Source: Syntrophaceae bacterium UBA6255
Lineage (GTDB): Bacteria; Desulfobacterota; Syntrophia; Syntrophales; Smithellaceae
Assembly: GCA_002441205.1 (NCBI GenBank)
Contig: DJVN01000280.1
Location: 9,201 to 16,893 of the forward strand
DNA: 7,693 nucleotides
Direction of reading: 5' to 3'
Part shown: piece by piece, positions 1 through 5,658 of the stretch
Layout: every line of letters starts with the position of its first letter
How positions within the stretch are numbered: the stretch's first letter is position 1
Made by a program: the position numbers and the translations under genes
The notes under the pieces: model-generated
The model's database searches: none
Seen by the model: only the letters and a program-made list of their open reading frames with translations
What the model was told of the DNA's origin: nothing

Positions 1-228
1 TCCATCTTCTATTACTCTCCGGAATAACATTTATAATATTATTCATAAGTATAACCATCTTCTACATTAATTGGCAAGTATGTATATTAAAAATATATCT
101 GATGGAGTATAATAAATCTCCCGGGGTTGAACCATGTTGCCTGTTATGGTATAAAAATTCATTAGTTTAGTTTGTGCATTGCAAGTTGATTTCCTGATAT
201 ATAAAAAAAATAAGGAGGTTTATACGTA
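1..228. other. AT-rich intergenic region upstream of the first gene
   Basis: I see no convincing coding frame here. It contains the promoter at 127-155 and a strong ribosome binding site AAGGAGG (212-218), 10 nt before the ATG at 229. A 10-bp direct repeat CCATCTTCTA occurs at 2-11 and 55-64. It could be a pair of operator half-sites or chance in AT-rich DNA. The left part may belong to the 3' or 5' flank of a gene outside the window. Confidence 0.5.
127..155 (+). promoter_or_regulatory. Predicted sigma70-type promoter for the 229-597 gene
   Basis: A -35-like hexamer TTGAAC (127-132) and a -10-like hexamer TATAAA (150-155) are separated by exactly 17 bp. TGG directly before the -10 gives an extended -10 (TGnTATAAA). 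Transcription would start near 162 and leave a leader of roughly 67 nt before the ATG at 229. The assignment rests on consensus match and spacing only. The surrounding DNA is AT-rich, which raises the chance of accidental matches, but the 17-bp spacer plus extended -10 is better than background. Confidence 0.55.
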
Positions 229-597
229 ATGTCAGAAGAGACTCATAAAAAAGAACATAAACAACATGATGAAAAACATTTGGATAAATTAACCATTAAG
301 GAATTGCGGGAGATCGCTGAAGAAATTCCCCATGAAAGAGCACTCCACGACATGAAGAAGGCAGAACTCGTTGCTTTTATCAAAGAAGCGAGGGGTATCA
401 AGGACGAAGCACCAGCCAGGAAAAAGAAACATATAGGCAAAATAAAGATGACCAAACTTGAACTGAAGGCGAAAATTCGTGAGTTGAAAACCCTGAGACG
501 GCAGGCTTTGGAAGCTGAAGAAAACAAAAAAGCCTCCCGGCTAAGGCATCAGATAAGCCAACTGAAGAAAAAATCAAGACGCCTTGCTGCTGTCTAA
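229..597 (+). CDS. Small basic protein with Rho_N/SAP-like domain and L29-like helical tail
   Basis: This 122-aa, lysine-rich protein starts at an ATG preceded by AAGGAGG with 10 nt spacing. Residues about 18-56 (LDKLTIKELREIAEEI … MKKAELVAFIKEARGI) resemble the helix-extended-helix fold of the Rho N-terminal/SAP family, with the typical 'L-T-x-x-E-L-R-x-I-A' and 'K-x-E-L-x-x-x-I' signatures. Residues 57-72 are a charged linker with a KKK run. Residues about 74-122 form a basic, probably coiled-coil helix pair resembling ribosomal protein L29 (TKLELKAKIRELKTLRRQAL). Such proteins are often annotated as 'Rho termination factor N-terminal domain-containing'. Nucleic-acid binding is likely, but no specific role is known to me. 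The gene has its own promoter and converges on the minus-strand radical SAM gene, so it is not part of the arsenic operon. The domain assignment comes from motif recognition. Confidence 0.85.
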   Translation: MSEETHKKEHKQHDEKHLDKLTIKELREIAEEIPHERALHDMKKAELVAFIKEARGIKDEAPARKKKHIGKIKMTKLELKAKIRELKTLRRQALEAEENKKASRLRHQISQLKKKSRRLAAV

Positions 598-644
598 AAC
601 GTTTAATAAGTTATAAAATAACAGGATTCTTCTTCGAGTATTTG

Positions 645-698
645 CACCGCAGATATAATTAAGCCGCGCAAAAGCGTGGCTTAATTATATCTGCGGTG
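645..698. terminator. Long 25-bp-stem hairpin between convergent genes (probable bidirectional terminator)
   Basis: The left arm 645-669 and right arm 674-698 are inverted copies over 25 positions with a single mismatch (G at 665 in one arm, A in the complement of the other, which can form a G·U wobble in one transcript). The loop is AAAA (670-673). It lies 47 nt after the stop of the plus-strand gene and 9 nt after the stop of the minus-strand radical SAM gene, a natural place for a shared terminator. Neither side has a clean U-run: the inner GC-rich stem is followed by TTAATTATAT inside the palindrome. Classic intrinsic termination is therefore not certain. It could instead be a 3'-end stabiliser or a small palindromic repeat element. 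Confidence 0.6.
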
Positions 699-707
699 AT
701 GTAAAAT

Positions 708-1892
708 TTATGGACACAACAGAACACTTCTCGCCCAAAGGCAATCACCACACACTGGATGAACGTTTCCGAAACAATCCTCCACGTTAGTTTCGGAATA
801 ACTACAGCCGCTGCATTGGACGCAAGGTGAAAAATCAAAGGTAAGCACCCGATCTCGAAAGCTCTGATAGGTTTTTTTATTCCAGATATCACCAATCTTT
901 TCATGGGCAATATTTCCAACAGAATATCTCTTAATAAATTTTTCTCTTCCGAGTATATAACAGCGGTACGAATGCATGAGTGCGATGCATGGACTTACAT
1001 CGCCTGACCAGATAATTGCTGCGGAACCCCTCTGAACAAAAGGGCAACAATATTCTTGAGGAATATTTCTGATCGCCGGCATAGGTCTATCCAGCCTTTT
1101 CAAAAATTCAAGAAGCGGGGTTAGATATTCTGCACGCAGATCCATACGGGGCAACATTAGTTCATTAGACCATTTTGAACGCTCCTCAACATCATTTACT
1201 GTGGCGCTGATCCAATAGAGTATTTCATCTTTCATGTCTTCCGTGCACGGCAGAAGGTTAGTCAACATGATAAAGTCTGCCTTCATGGAATGTGCCTTAT
1301 GTGCAAGATCAGGAAGTTGGTTAATATTGCTCCTCATAATGACAAACTCCAGACCGACATTGAGCTTCTTCCCGGACATCTTTGCGAGCAGTTCGTTTAA
1401 TGCGCCGATGTTTTCTTCCACTCTGGATAAGTCTCCGCCAATGCGGACATCTTCGTATGATACCTGTGTGGTTCCGTCAACAGAGACAACAAGTGTATCC
1501 AGGCCAGCCTGAATAAAACCCTTTGCCATATCTTTATCAAGAAGGTGGCCGTTGGTGATGACCTCTGTTTTCAGGCCAATTTCATGGGCCTCAGCGACCA
1601 TATTAACAATTTCCGGATGTGCAAGCGGTTCGCCGTAGCCCCAGAACGCTATTGTATTTAGCGTTTTAAAATCCTTAAGATCAGAGAGCAGTTTTCGATA
1701 AACGGTCATATCCATGGAACCGATTGGTTCATCCCAGGAGTTTCGGATACAGGTACGGCACTGAAGGTTGCACTGAGTGGTTGGTTCAATGTAGAGCTTC
1801 GAAAGAGGCGGCTTTGTTGAAAAAAGAGAAAACCTTCTGAGAGGATCTTTTAACGGCTGATCCTGATTATTTGTTTTTCGTATATTATTCAT
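708..1892 (-). CDS. Radical SAM/SPASM protein, likely of the tungsten-oxidoreductase maturase type
   Basis: This 394-aa protein has the radical SAM cluster motif C41-x3-C45-x2-C48 within 'EPTTQCNLQCRTCIRNSWDE', which binds the SAM-coordinating 4Fe-4S cluster. It also has a GYGEPL motif at 85-90. The C-terminal half is a cysteine-rich SPASM-like region: C282/C283, G-x4-C302, then C357, C360, C363, C373, C381, C384 and C393, enough for one or two auxiliary Fe-S clusters. The N-terminal 'YIEPTxxCNLxCxTCIRNxWxEPxG' and the terminal 'DCFGN…CGDCLWA…CP' match my memory of the family annotated as tungsten cofactor oxidoreductase radical SAM maturase. That family usually sits beside an aldehyde:ferredoxin oxidoreductase, which is not seen here. 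It starts 34 nt after the thioredoxin-like gene, with a weak ribosome binding site, and ends at a strong hairpin. The radical SAM call is secure; the subfamily is a recollection, and the substrate is unknown. Confidence 0.9.
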   Translation of the reverse strand: MNNIRKTNNQDQPLKDPLRRFSLFSTKPPLSKLYIEPTTQCNLQCRTCIRNSWDEPIGSMDMTVYRKLLSDLKDFKTLNTIAFWGYGEPLAHPEIVNMVAEAHEIGLKTEVITNGHLLDKDMAKGFIQAGLDTLVVSVDGTTQVSYEDVRIGGDLSRVEENIGALNELLAKMSGKKLNVGLEFVIMRSNINQLPDLAHKAHSMKADFIMLTNLLPCTEDMKDEILYWISATVNDVEERSKWSNELMLPRMDLRAEYLTPLLEFLKRLDRPMPAIRNIPQEYCCPFVQRGSAAIIWSGDVSPCIALMHSYRCYILGREKFIKRYSVGNIAHEKIGDIWNKKTYQSFRDRVLTFDFSPCVQCSGCSYSETNVEDCFGNVHPVCGDCLWARSVLLCP

Positions 1893-1926
1893 TTCTTAAT
1901 TTATATTCTTTTAAGTTGCTTAGATT

Positions 1927-2190
1927 TTATTTTAACTTGTCAATAATAACATCTGGTATAAGAAGTCGTTTTATCTTATCCTTGTTCGGGAGCAATTTGC
2001 CTTTGTGGCGGATATCGCCGTCCACGATGAGTACCGGCGTCATAAGGAAATATTTCATGACCAGTTTGAAGTCTGTCAGATGTTGGAGATCTGCTGAAAG
2101 TTGATTCTCCTCCACTACTTCCTTTACCCGTTTATACAATGTTTTGCAAAACGGGCACCCTGGTCCAATGACTTCGATCTTCATTATCAT
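1927..2190 (-). CDS. Small thioredoxin-fold disulfide protein (CPFC)
   Basis: This 87-aa single-domain protein has the opening strand 'MKIEVIGPG' followed by the redox motif C12-P-F-C15 and a cis-proline loop T51-P52. That layout fits the 'small redox-active disulfide protein' group related to archaeal mini-thioredoxins. An upstream ATG at 2220 would add ten residues but overlap the CDF gene. I chose the ATG at 2190 because GAGGAG (2198-2203) lies 7 nt before it; this site is embedded in the CDF stop region. The gene follows CDF by 11 nt, so the two are almost certainly co-transcribed. It is clearly homologous to the thioredoxin domain of the protein at 5141-5647 (GPGC…HLTDF versus GPGC…HVTDF, both with TP). 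It probably acts as a cytosolic dithiol reductant; its partner is unknown. Confidence 0.88.
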   Translation of the reverse strand: MIMKIEVIGPGCPFCKTLYKRVKEVVEENQLSADLQHLTDFKLVMKYFLMTPVLIVDGDIRHKGKLLPNKDKIKRLLIPDVIIDKLK

Positions 2191-2201
2191 ACTGTCACTC
2201 C

Positions 2202-3107
2202 TCAATTGCAATGATTGCAATGTTCCATTTCCCCGGCCGAGGAGGGCAGTATCTGGAGCGTCGTATGGTTAATTCCGTACTTGTGTGCCAGCATCTCTTG
2301 AATGGCGTGAATCATCGATTCGTGATCCGGGGATGCCTCGCCGGACTTAAGATGGGCGGAAAGCAGTTTCTGATCGGTGCCGGTCTGCCAGATGTGCAGA
2401 TCGCTGACCTCGGCCACGGAGGAAATCGCCAGCAAGTCGTTTTTGACTGAGACGAAATCAATGCCTTCAGGCACGGCATCCATCAGCGAATTGACGGTAT
2501 GCCGGATAATCTTGTAAATCTCGCGGGCAATGAAAAGGCAGATCACTATCGAGATGAGGGGATCGATAAATCGCCAGCCTAAAAATGTAATGAGCAGCGC
2601 GCCAACGATGACTCCCAGAGAAAACAACGCGTCCTGCAGAGAATGGAGCCAGGCGGCTTTCATGTTGAAGTTGCGTGTTGATATCTTCTGTAACAGCAGT
2701 GTGGCCACGCCGTTGCCGACGAAGGCGATTACAGCGACCCAGAGCATTGTCCTTCCTGGAACATCGGCAGGCGTAAGCAGTCTTTGGACGGATTCCCAAA
2801 AGACAAAAGCAATGACCACCGAAAGGACAAGACTGTTGACGAAGGCGGCAATAAACTCAACCTTGCGATAGCCGTAAGTCCTCATTTCCGTGGCTGGACG
2901 GCGGGAGATTTTCTCCGCCCAGTAGCTGAAGCTCATGGTAGTGATGTCACTCAGGTTGTGGACGGCATCGGAAATCAGAGCCATGCTCTGGATCATCAGG
3001 CCGAACACCATTTCGAAGACTACAATTCCGCCATTGATTATAATGGCGAAAAGCAGGTTTTTCAGCGATGCCGGTTTTTCATGATTATGATTGTGGTTGT
3101 GTTCCAA
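2202..3107 (-). CDS. Cation diffusion facilitator (CDF) family metal exporter
   Basis: This 301-aa inner-membrane protein has about six hydrophobic segments followed by a cytosolic C-terminal domain from about residue 210, the usual CDF length and layout. The intramembrane metal site is visible as H50-x3-D54 in TM2 ('SDAVHNLSD') and H155-x3-D159 in TM5 ('HSLQD'). This HxxxD/HxxxD combination is typical of zinc-transporting members (ZitB, CzcD and ZnT-like). The N-terminus is His-rich (HNHNHNH, residues 3-9) and the C-terminus ends in HCNHCN, both likely metal-binding tails. The start is a TTG at 3107 with AAAAGG (3117-3122) 9 nt upstream. The frame has no ATG before M33, which is already in TM1, and an in-frame stop lies at 3153-3155. 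It heads a three-gene unit with the thioredoxin-like and radical SAM genes. Zinc is the default substrate; Cd, Co or Fe cannot be excluded. Confidence 0.92.
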   Translation of the reverse strand: MEHNHNHNHEKPASLKNLLFAIIINGGIVVFEMVFGLMIQSMALISDAVHNLSDITTMSFSYWAEKISRRPATEMRTYGYRKVEFIAAFVNSLVLSVVIAFVFWESVQRLLTPADVPGRTMLWVAVIAFVGNGVATLLLQKISTRNFNMKAAWLHSLQDALFSLGVIVGALLITFLGWRFIDPLISIVICLFIAREIYKIIRHTVNSLMDAVPEGIDFVSVKNDLLAISSVAEVSDLHIWQTGTDQKLLSAHLKSGEASPDHESMIHAIQEMLAHKYGINHTTLQILPSSAGEMEHCNHCN

Positions 3108-3170
3108 AATTATTGACCTTTTACGAAAAAAAATTTTTATACCGCCAGGTCTTCATAAAAACATCATTTT
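3108..3170. other. AT-rich gap between the two minus-strand gene groups
   Basis: This 63-bp gap separates the rhodanese stop from the CDF start. An AT-only inverted repeat (3155-3161 with 3168-3174, loop CATCAT) overlaps the rhodanese stop codon and is too weak to call a terminator. TATAAA on the minus strand (about 3142-3137) could be a -10 for the CDF unit, but I find no convincing -35 at the right distance. Readthrough from the arsenic operon into the CDF unit is therefore possible. Confidence 0.4.
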
Positions 3171-3644
3171 TTATAAACTTCGTAACGGCTGCCGACCGCG
3201 TAATCGGTAGGCTTCATATCCGCCGCGTAAGGCATAAATGGCGTTAAACCCTTGTCCTTCAAGCATCCAAAGCGCCCGTCCTGTTTTATTTACTGTGCGG
3301 CAATACAGCAAAACAGGCTTATCTTTATACGGATGGAGCAGCGACCGGTTAACTCTTAAATTATCAACCGGCACATTCACTGCGCCAGGCAGATGTCCCT
3401 GTTCATATTCAAGGGGCGTTCGCAGATCAACAATAACCGGCATTTTCTCTTCAATGATAGAATCAAGTTGATCAATTCCTATCCAGTGTACGACATTTAC
3501 TTTACCGGTTTCTGCCATTACATAGTTTGGCGCACAAGGCATAATAAAAAGTACTGTGGTAACTGCAAGCAGTAATGTGCACATGGAAAGGTTGCGACCG
3601 TAATTTTGCTTGAAACGATTTGTTGGATCTTGCAAGGATTTCAT
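3171..3644 (-). CDS. Exported single-domain rhodanese (sulfurtransferase)
   Basis: This 157-aa protein has a basic N-region and a hydrophobic core (about residues 21-35), then 'NYVMA|ETG', a plausible signal-peptidase I site after A44. The mature protein would thus be periplasmic. The rhodanese fold follows: 'MPVIVDLRTPLEYEQGHLPGAVNVP' spans about 68-92 (shown here only as family hallmarks D73, R75, E79, G83-H84-L85-P86-G87-A88). The active-site loop begins at C115 (CRTVNKTG), and 'LRGGYEAY' closes the domain. C115 would carry a persulfide; the loop differs from the common CRSGxRS form. The frame stays open upstream to 3905, but that part lies antiparallel to no known domain and inside the permease gene. 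I chose the ATG at 3644 because it overlaps the permease TGA as ATGA, the hallmark of translational coupling. An internal ATG at 3584 is a less likely alternative. Its partner and sulfur donor are unknown. Confidence 0.88.
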   Translation of the reverse strand: MKSLQDPTNRFKQNYGRNLSMCTLLLAVTTVLFIMPCAPNYVMAETGKVNVVHWIGIDQLDSIIEEKMPVIVDLRTPLEYEQGHLPGAVNVPVDNLRVNRSLLHPYKDKPVLLYCRTVNKTGRALWMLEGQGFNAIYALRGGYEAYRLRGRQPLRSL

Positions 3645-4813
3645 CCCATTAACCACCCGTATGCCATTCCGGCAATGGTTGAAAGGATCACCACAATGAA
3701 GCAGTAAACAGCGGTTTTCTTGATACCCATAATGCCGGCGATGGCGATCATGTTCGGCAGAGAAAGCGCTGGACCGGCCAGAAGCAGCGCCAAAGCCGGT
3801 CCCTGTCCCATGCCGGAGCCGAGCAGTCCCTGCAAAATAGGCACTTCCGTAAGCGTGGCAAAATACATCAATGCGCCGACGACAGAGGCAAAGAAATTTG
3901 CCCAAAGCGAATTGCCGCCGACCAGCGCCTGAATATATTGTTCAGGAATCAACGCCTGATGGCCGGGGCGACCCAGAAGAAATCCCGCGACCAGTACGCC
4001 GACCAACAAGAGCGGCAGAATCTGCTTGGAAAATCCCCATGTGGATTCGACCCATCCTTTGAGTTCTTCTTTGACAAACCATTTTTTGAGCATGACAGCT
4101 AAAACGACAAGCAATAATACAACCAGATACCACTTGGCGCTGAACATCATTTGCCATACGACACCATCATTTTCGGTTGGTTTGGCAAATGAGGCAAAGA
4201 CCAGAATCAACACCATTGTCAGCATGTAAACAGCATCCTGCCACAGCGCCCGTCCTTTTCCATCCTCTTCGGGAAGAAAAAGCTCGCCGGTTTCGCGGTT
4301 GGCGTCATCCTTGCGGAAAATAAAAGCCATCAAAAGACCGGTAACAACAGCAAAGATAATGGCACCGATGGCGCGCGCCAGACCCAGTTGCCAGCCCAGT
4401 ATCTTGGCGGTCAGGATAATTGCCAGAACATTAATGGCCGGGCCGGAATAAAGAAAAGCGGTTGCCGGGCCGATGCCCGCGCCGCGGGTGTAAATTCCCG
4501 CGAAAAGCGGCAGCACCGTACAGGAACAAACCGCCAGAACGGAGCCGGAAACGGAAGCCACCGAATAAGATAATATTTTATTGGCCTTCGCGCCGAAATA
4601 CTTGAGCACGGCCGCCTGCGATACAAAAACGCTGATGGCGCCGGCTATAAAAAAGGCCGGGATGAGACAGGTCAGCACGTGCTGACGGGCGTAGTCCTGA
4701 AGCATCATAAACGCTTCCAAGCCGGATTGTCGCACAATTAACGAATCCCAGGGGATATAATAAGCCCCCAGGAATATTGCGATAATCCATAAAAACTTCT
4801 GCCATTCTTTCAT
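3641..4813 (-). CDS. YraQ/ArsP-type (DUF318) membrane permease
   Basis: This 390-aa polytopic inner-membrane protein has roughly eight to ten hydrophobic segments and a hydrophilic cytosolic loop around 167-190. The signature 'CSCTVLPLFAGIYTRGAG' (C96, C98) and 'IGPATAFLYSGPAINVLAI' belong to the permease family that includes YraQ and the organoarsenical exporter ArsP. A second, degenerate copy lies at about 321-356 ('LTEVPILQGLLGSGMGQGPA … AGPALSLPNMI'), showing the two-fold internal repeat expected of such carriers. Its place behind Acr3 and redox genes suggests an arsenic-related substrate such as trivalent methylarsenicals, but substrate is inferred from context. GGAGGT (4825-4830) lies 11 nt before the ATG, which is long. 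No other start is possible because an in-frame TAA is located just upstream. Its stop overlaps the rhodanese start. Confidence 0.88.
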   Translation of the reverse strand: MKEWQKFLWIIAIFLGAYYIPWDSLIVRQSGLEAFMMLQDYARQHVLTCLIPAFFIAGAISVFVSQAAVLKYFGAKANKILSYSVASVSGSVLAVCSCTVLPLFAGIYTRGAGIGPATAFLYSGPAINVLAIILTAKILGWQLGLARAIGAIIFAVVTGLLMAFIFRKDDANRETGELFLPEEDGKGRALWQDAVYMLTMVLILVFASFAKPTENDGVVWQMMFSAKWYLVVLLLVVLAVMLKKWFVKEELKGWVESTWGFSKQILPLLLVGVLVAGFLLGRPGHQALIPEQYIQALVGGNSLWANFFASVVGALMYFATLTEVPILQGLLGSGMGQGPALALLLAGPALSLPNMIAIAGIMGIKKTAVYCFIVVILSTIAGMAYGWLMG

Positions 4814-4847
4814 AAAATAATTTTACCTCCAATAATTATTGCTCATG

Positions 4848-4864
4848 GTCTCTTCCCGAGAGAC
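4848..4864 (-). promoter_or_regulatory. Candidate bacterial SECIS hairpin
   Basis: On the minus-strand transcript, GTCTCT (4864-4859) pairs perfectly with AGAGAC (4853-4848) around the 5-nt loop CGGGA. The stem begins 12 nt after the UGA at 4879-4877, so the loop starts 18 nt after it. A short upper stem, a small apical loop with G in its first two positions, and a UGA-to-loop distance of about 16-37 nt are, as I recall, the criteria used for bacterial SECIS elements; this hairpin meets all three. Because the coding frame ends after U-x-x, the element lies almost wholly in the 3' untranslated spacer and is free of coding constraint. A processing or mRNA-stability hairpin is the alternative. 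Confidence 0.65.
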
Positions 4865-4867
4865 GTT

Positions 4868-5125
4868 TTATACAGATCACGTCCCGCCAAATAAGGGTAT
4901 GCCGCCGCGAAGCGAAACATCGCCTGCAAATCCGACTGTCACCTTGCCATTATCCACAATCACCGGCACCTGCCTTTTACCATCGGAAAGAGAAAGCATT
5001 TTATTGAGACTTTCCGGGTCCTCATCGACGTCGATAAAGACAGCCCGATCACCATAGGCCTCGCGCGCCTGTATGCAGAAAGGACAGGTCTTGGTGCCGT
5101 AAATGATAATTTTTTGCCCCATCAT
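4868..5125 (-). CDS. Uxx-star-type glutaredoxin-like selenoprotein (UGA read as Sec)
   Basis: This is a small cytosolic glutaredoxin-fold protein: 'KIIIYGTKT' strand, redox motif C14-P-F-C17, 'AREAYG' helix, 'VFIDVDEDP' strand, cis-proline loop V53-P54 and 'VTVGFAGDV'. Conceptual translation stops at UGA (4879-4877) after 'LFGGT', giving 82 aa. The frame continues for just two codons, TCT and GTA, to TAA (4870-4868), so the product would end T-U83-S84-V85. A C-terminal Sec-x-x-stop is what gives the Uxx-star glutaredoxin-like family its name, as I recall it, and a SECIS-like hairpin follows. AGGAG (5131-5135) lies 5 nt before the ATG at 5125 and 8 nt before a second ATG at 5122; either could be used. 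It sits 15 nt after the upstream thioredoxin gene in the arsenic operon. The gene is near certain; Sec decoding is likely and depends on selABCD elsewhere in the genome. Confidence 0.85.
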
Positions 5126-5140
5126 TTAGTCTCCTGTTGA

Positions 5141-5647
5141 TCAATTATGCTTTACGGTTGCTTCTTCCAGCCACTGATGGATTTTTCTCTTTTCCGGCGT
5201 TGTTCCGACGGAAACAACTTTTCTGTTGATGACCAGCGCCGGTGTTCCCATCACGCCGTATTTGCCTATTTCACGAAAATCGGTGACATGGATTAACTCA
5301 CCTGACATATTCATTTGAGCCATCACATCCCGGACATCCGCCTCCAGCCGACTGCACTGGGCGCAACCCGGGCCTAAAATCAATACTTCCAGCCCTTCGA
5401 GTTTTTCTTCCTCAACCGGCTGTCCAAGAAATATGCGAAATTCGCGAACAAGCGCTTTGGCATAGTTTTCACGGGCGCTGTCCGGAATATAGTTATGCGC
5501 GGCAAGCCTGCTGATCATTTCATCGCTGATCGTTTCATCGCTGAGCTGGCTGTAGTCGGGTTTCATCGCTTCTATAACGTCCTGCAATCCAACGATGCCG
5601 ATGAGATTGCCTTTTACTCTGATTTGCGTAATATTTTGTGCGGCCAT
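5141..5647 (-). CDS. Thioredoxin-fold protein (CAQC) with an extra N-terminal domain
   Basis: This 168-aa protein has two parts. Residues about 5-75 form an N-terminal domain ('ITQIRVKGNLIGIVGLQDVI', then 'SDEMISRLAAHNYIPDSARE' and a helix ending 'REFRIFLG'). I have seen this domain fused to small thioredoxins in anaerobes, but I know no function for it. Residues about 86-165 are a mini-thioredoxin domain with C95-A-Q-C98 after 'LILGPG' and the cis-proline G134-T135-P136. The ATG at 5653 is only 2 nt from AAGGG (5656-5660), whereas the ATG at 5647 is 8 nt away, so I use 5647. The ribosome binding site overlaps the stop codon of the VKOR-DsbA gene, indicating tight coupling. No signal peptide is visible, so it is probably cytosolic and reduces or relays electrons to a partner in the operon. 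Confidence 0.87.
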   Translation of the reverse strand: MAAQNITQIRVKGNLIGIVGLQDVIEAMKPDYSQLSDETISDEMISRLAAHNYIPDSARENYAKALVREFRIFLGQPVEEEKLEGLEVLILGPGCAQCSRLEADVRDVMAQMNMSGELIHVTDFREIGKYGVMGTPALVINRKVVSVGTTPEKRKIHQWLEEATVKHN

Positions 5648-5658
5648 GAACATAACCC

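Noticed and set aside
2..64. Direct repeat CCATCTTCTA (2-11 and 55-64) as part of a CRISPR or operator array
   Set aside because: There are only two 10-bp copies in AT-rich DNA, with no further repeats or palindromic character.
2202..2204. UGA at the end of the CDF gene as a second selenocysteine codon
   Set aside because: Readthrough gives only a few residues with no family signature, and the UGA overlaps the next gene's ribosome binding site. No SECIS-like hairpin with suitable spacing is apparent.
2191..2220. Ten-residue longer start for the thioredoxin-like gene (ATG at 2220)
   Set aside because: It overlaps the CDF coding end and has no good ribosome binding site, while GAGGAG is correctly spaced for the ATG at 2190.
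2530..3116. Plus-strand open frames opposite the CDF gene
   Set aside because: They are antisense shadows with no recognisable domain, while the minus-strand frame has clear CDF motifs.
3155..3174. AT-only inverted repeat as terminator of the arsenic operon
   Set aside because: The seven A-T pairs make a very weak stem that overlaps the rhodanese stop codon, and no U-run follows directly.
3645..3905. An 87-codon upstream extension of the rhodanese frame
   Set aside because: It lies wholly inside the permease gene in another frame, is rich in Arg/His/Cys with no domain, and the ATGA overlap at 3641-3644 gives a better start.
4831..4840. Palindrome AATAATTATT before the permease ribosome binding site as an operator
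   Set aside because: It is a 10-bp AT-only palindrome expected by chance in such sequence, and it lies within an operon, not at a promoter.
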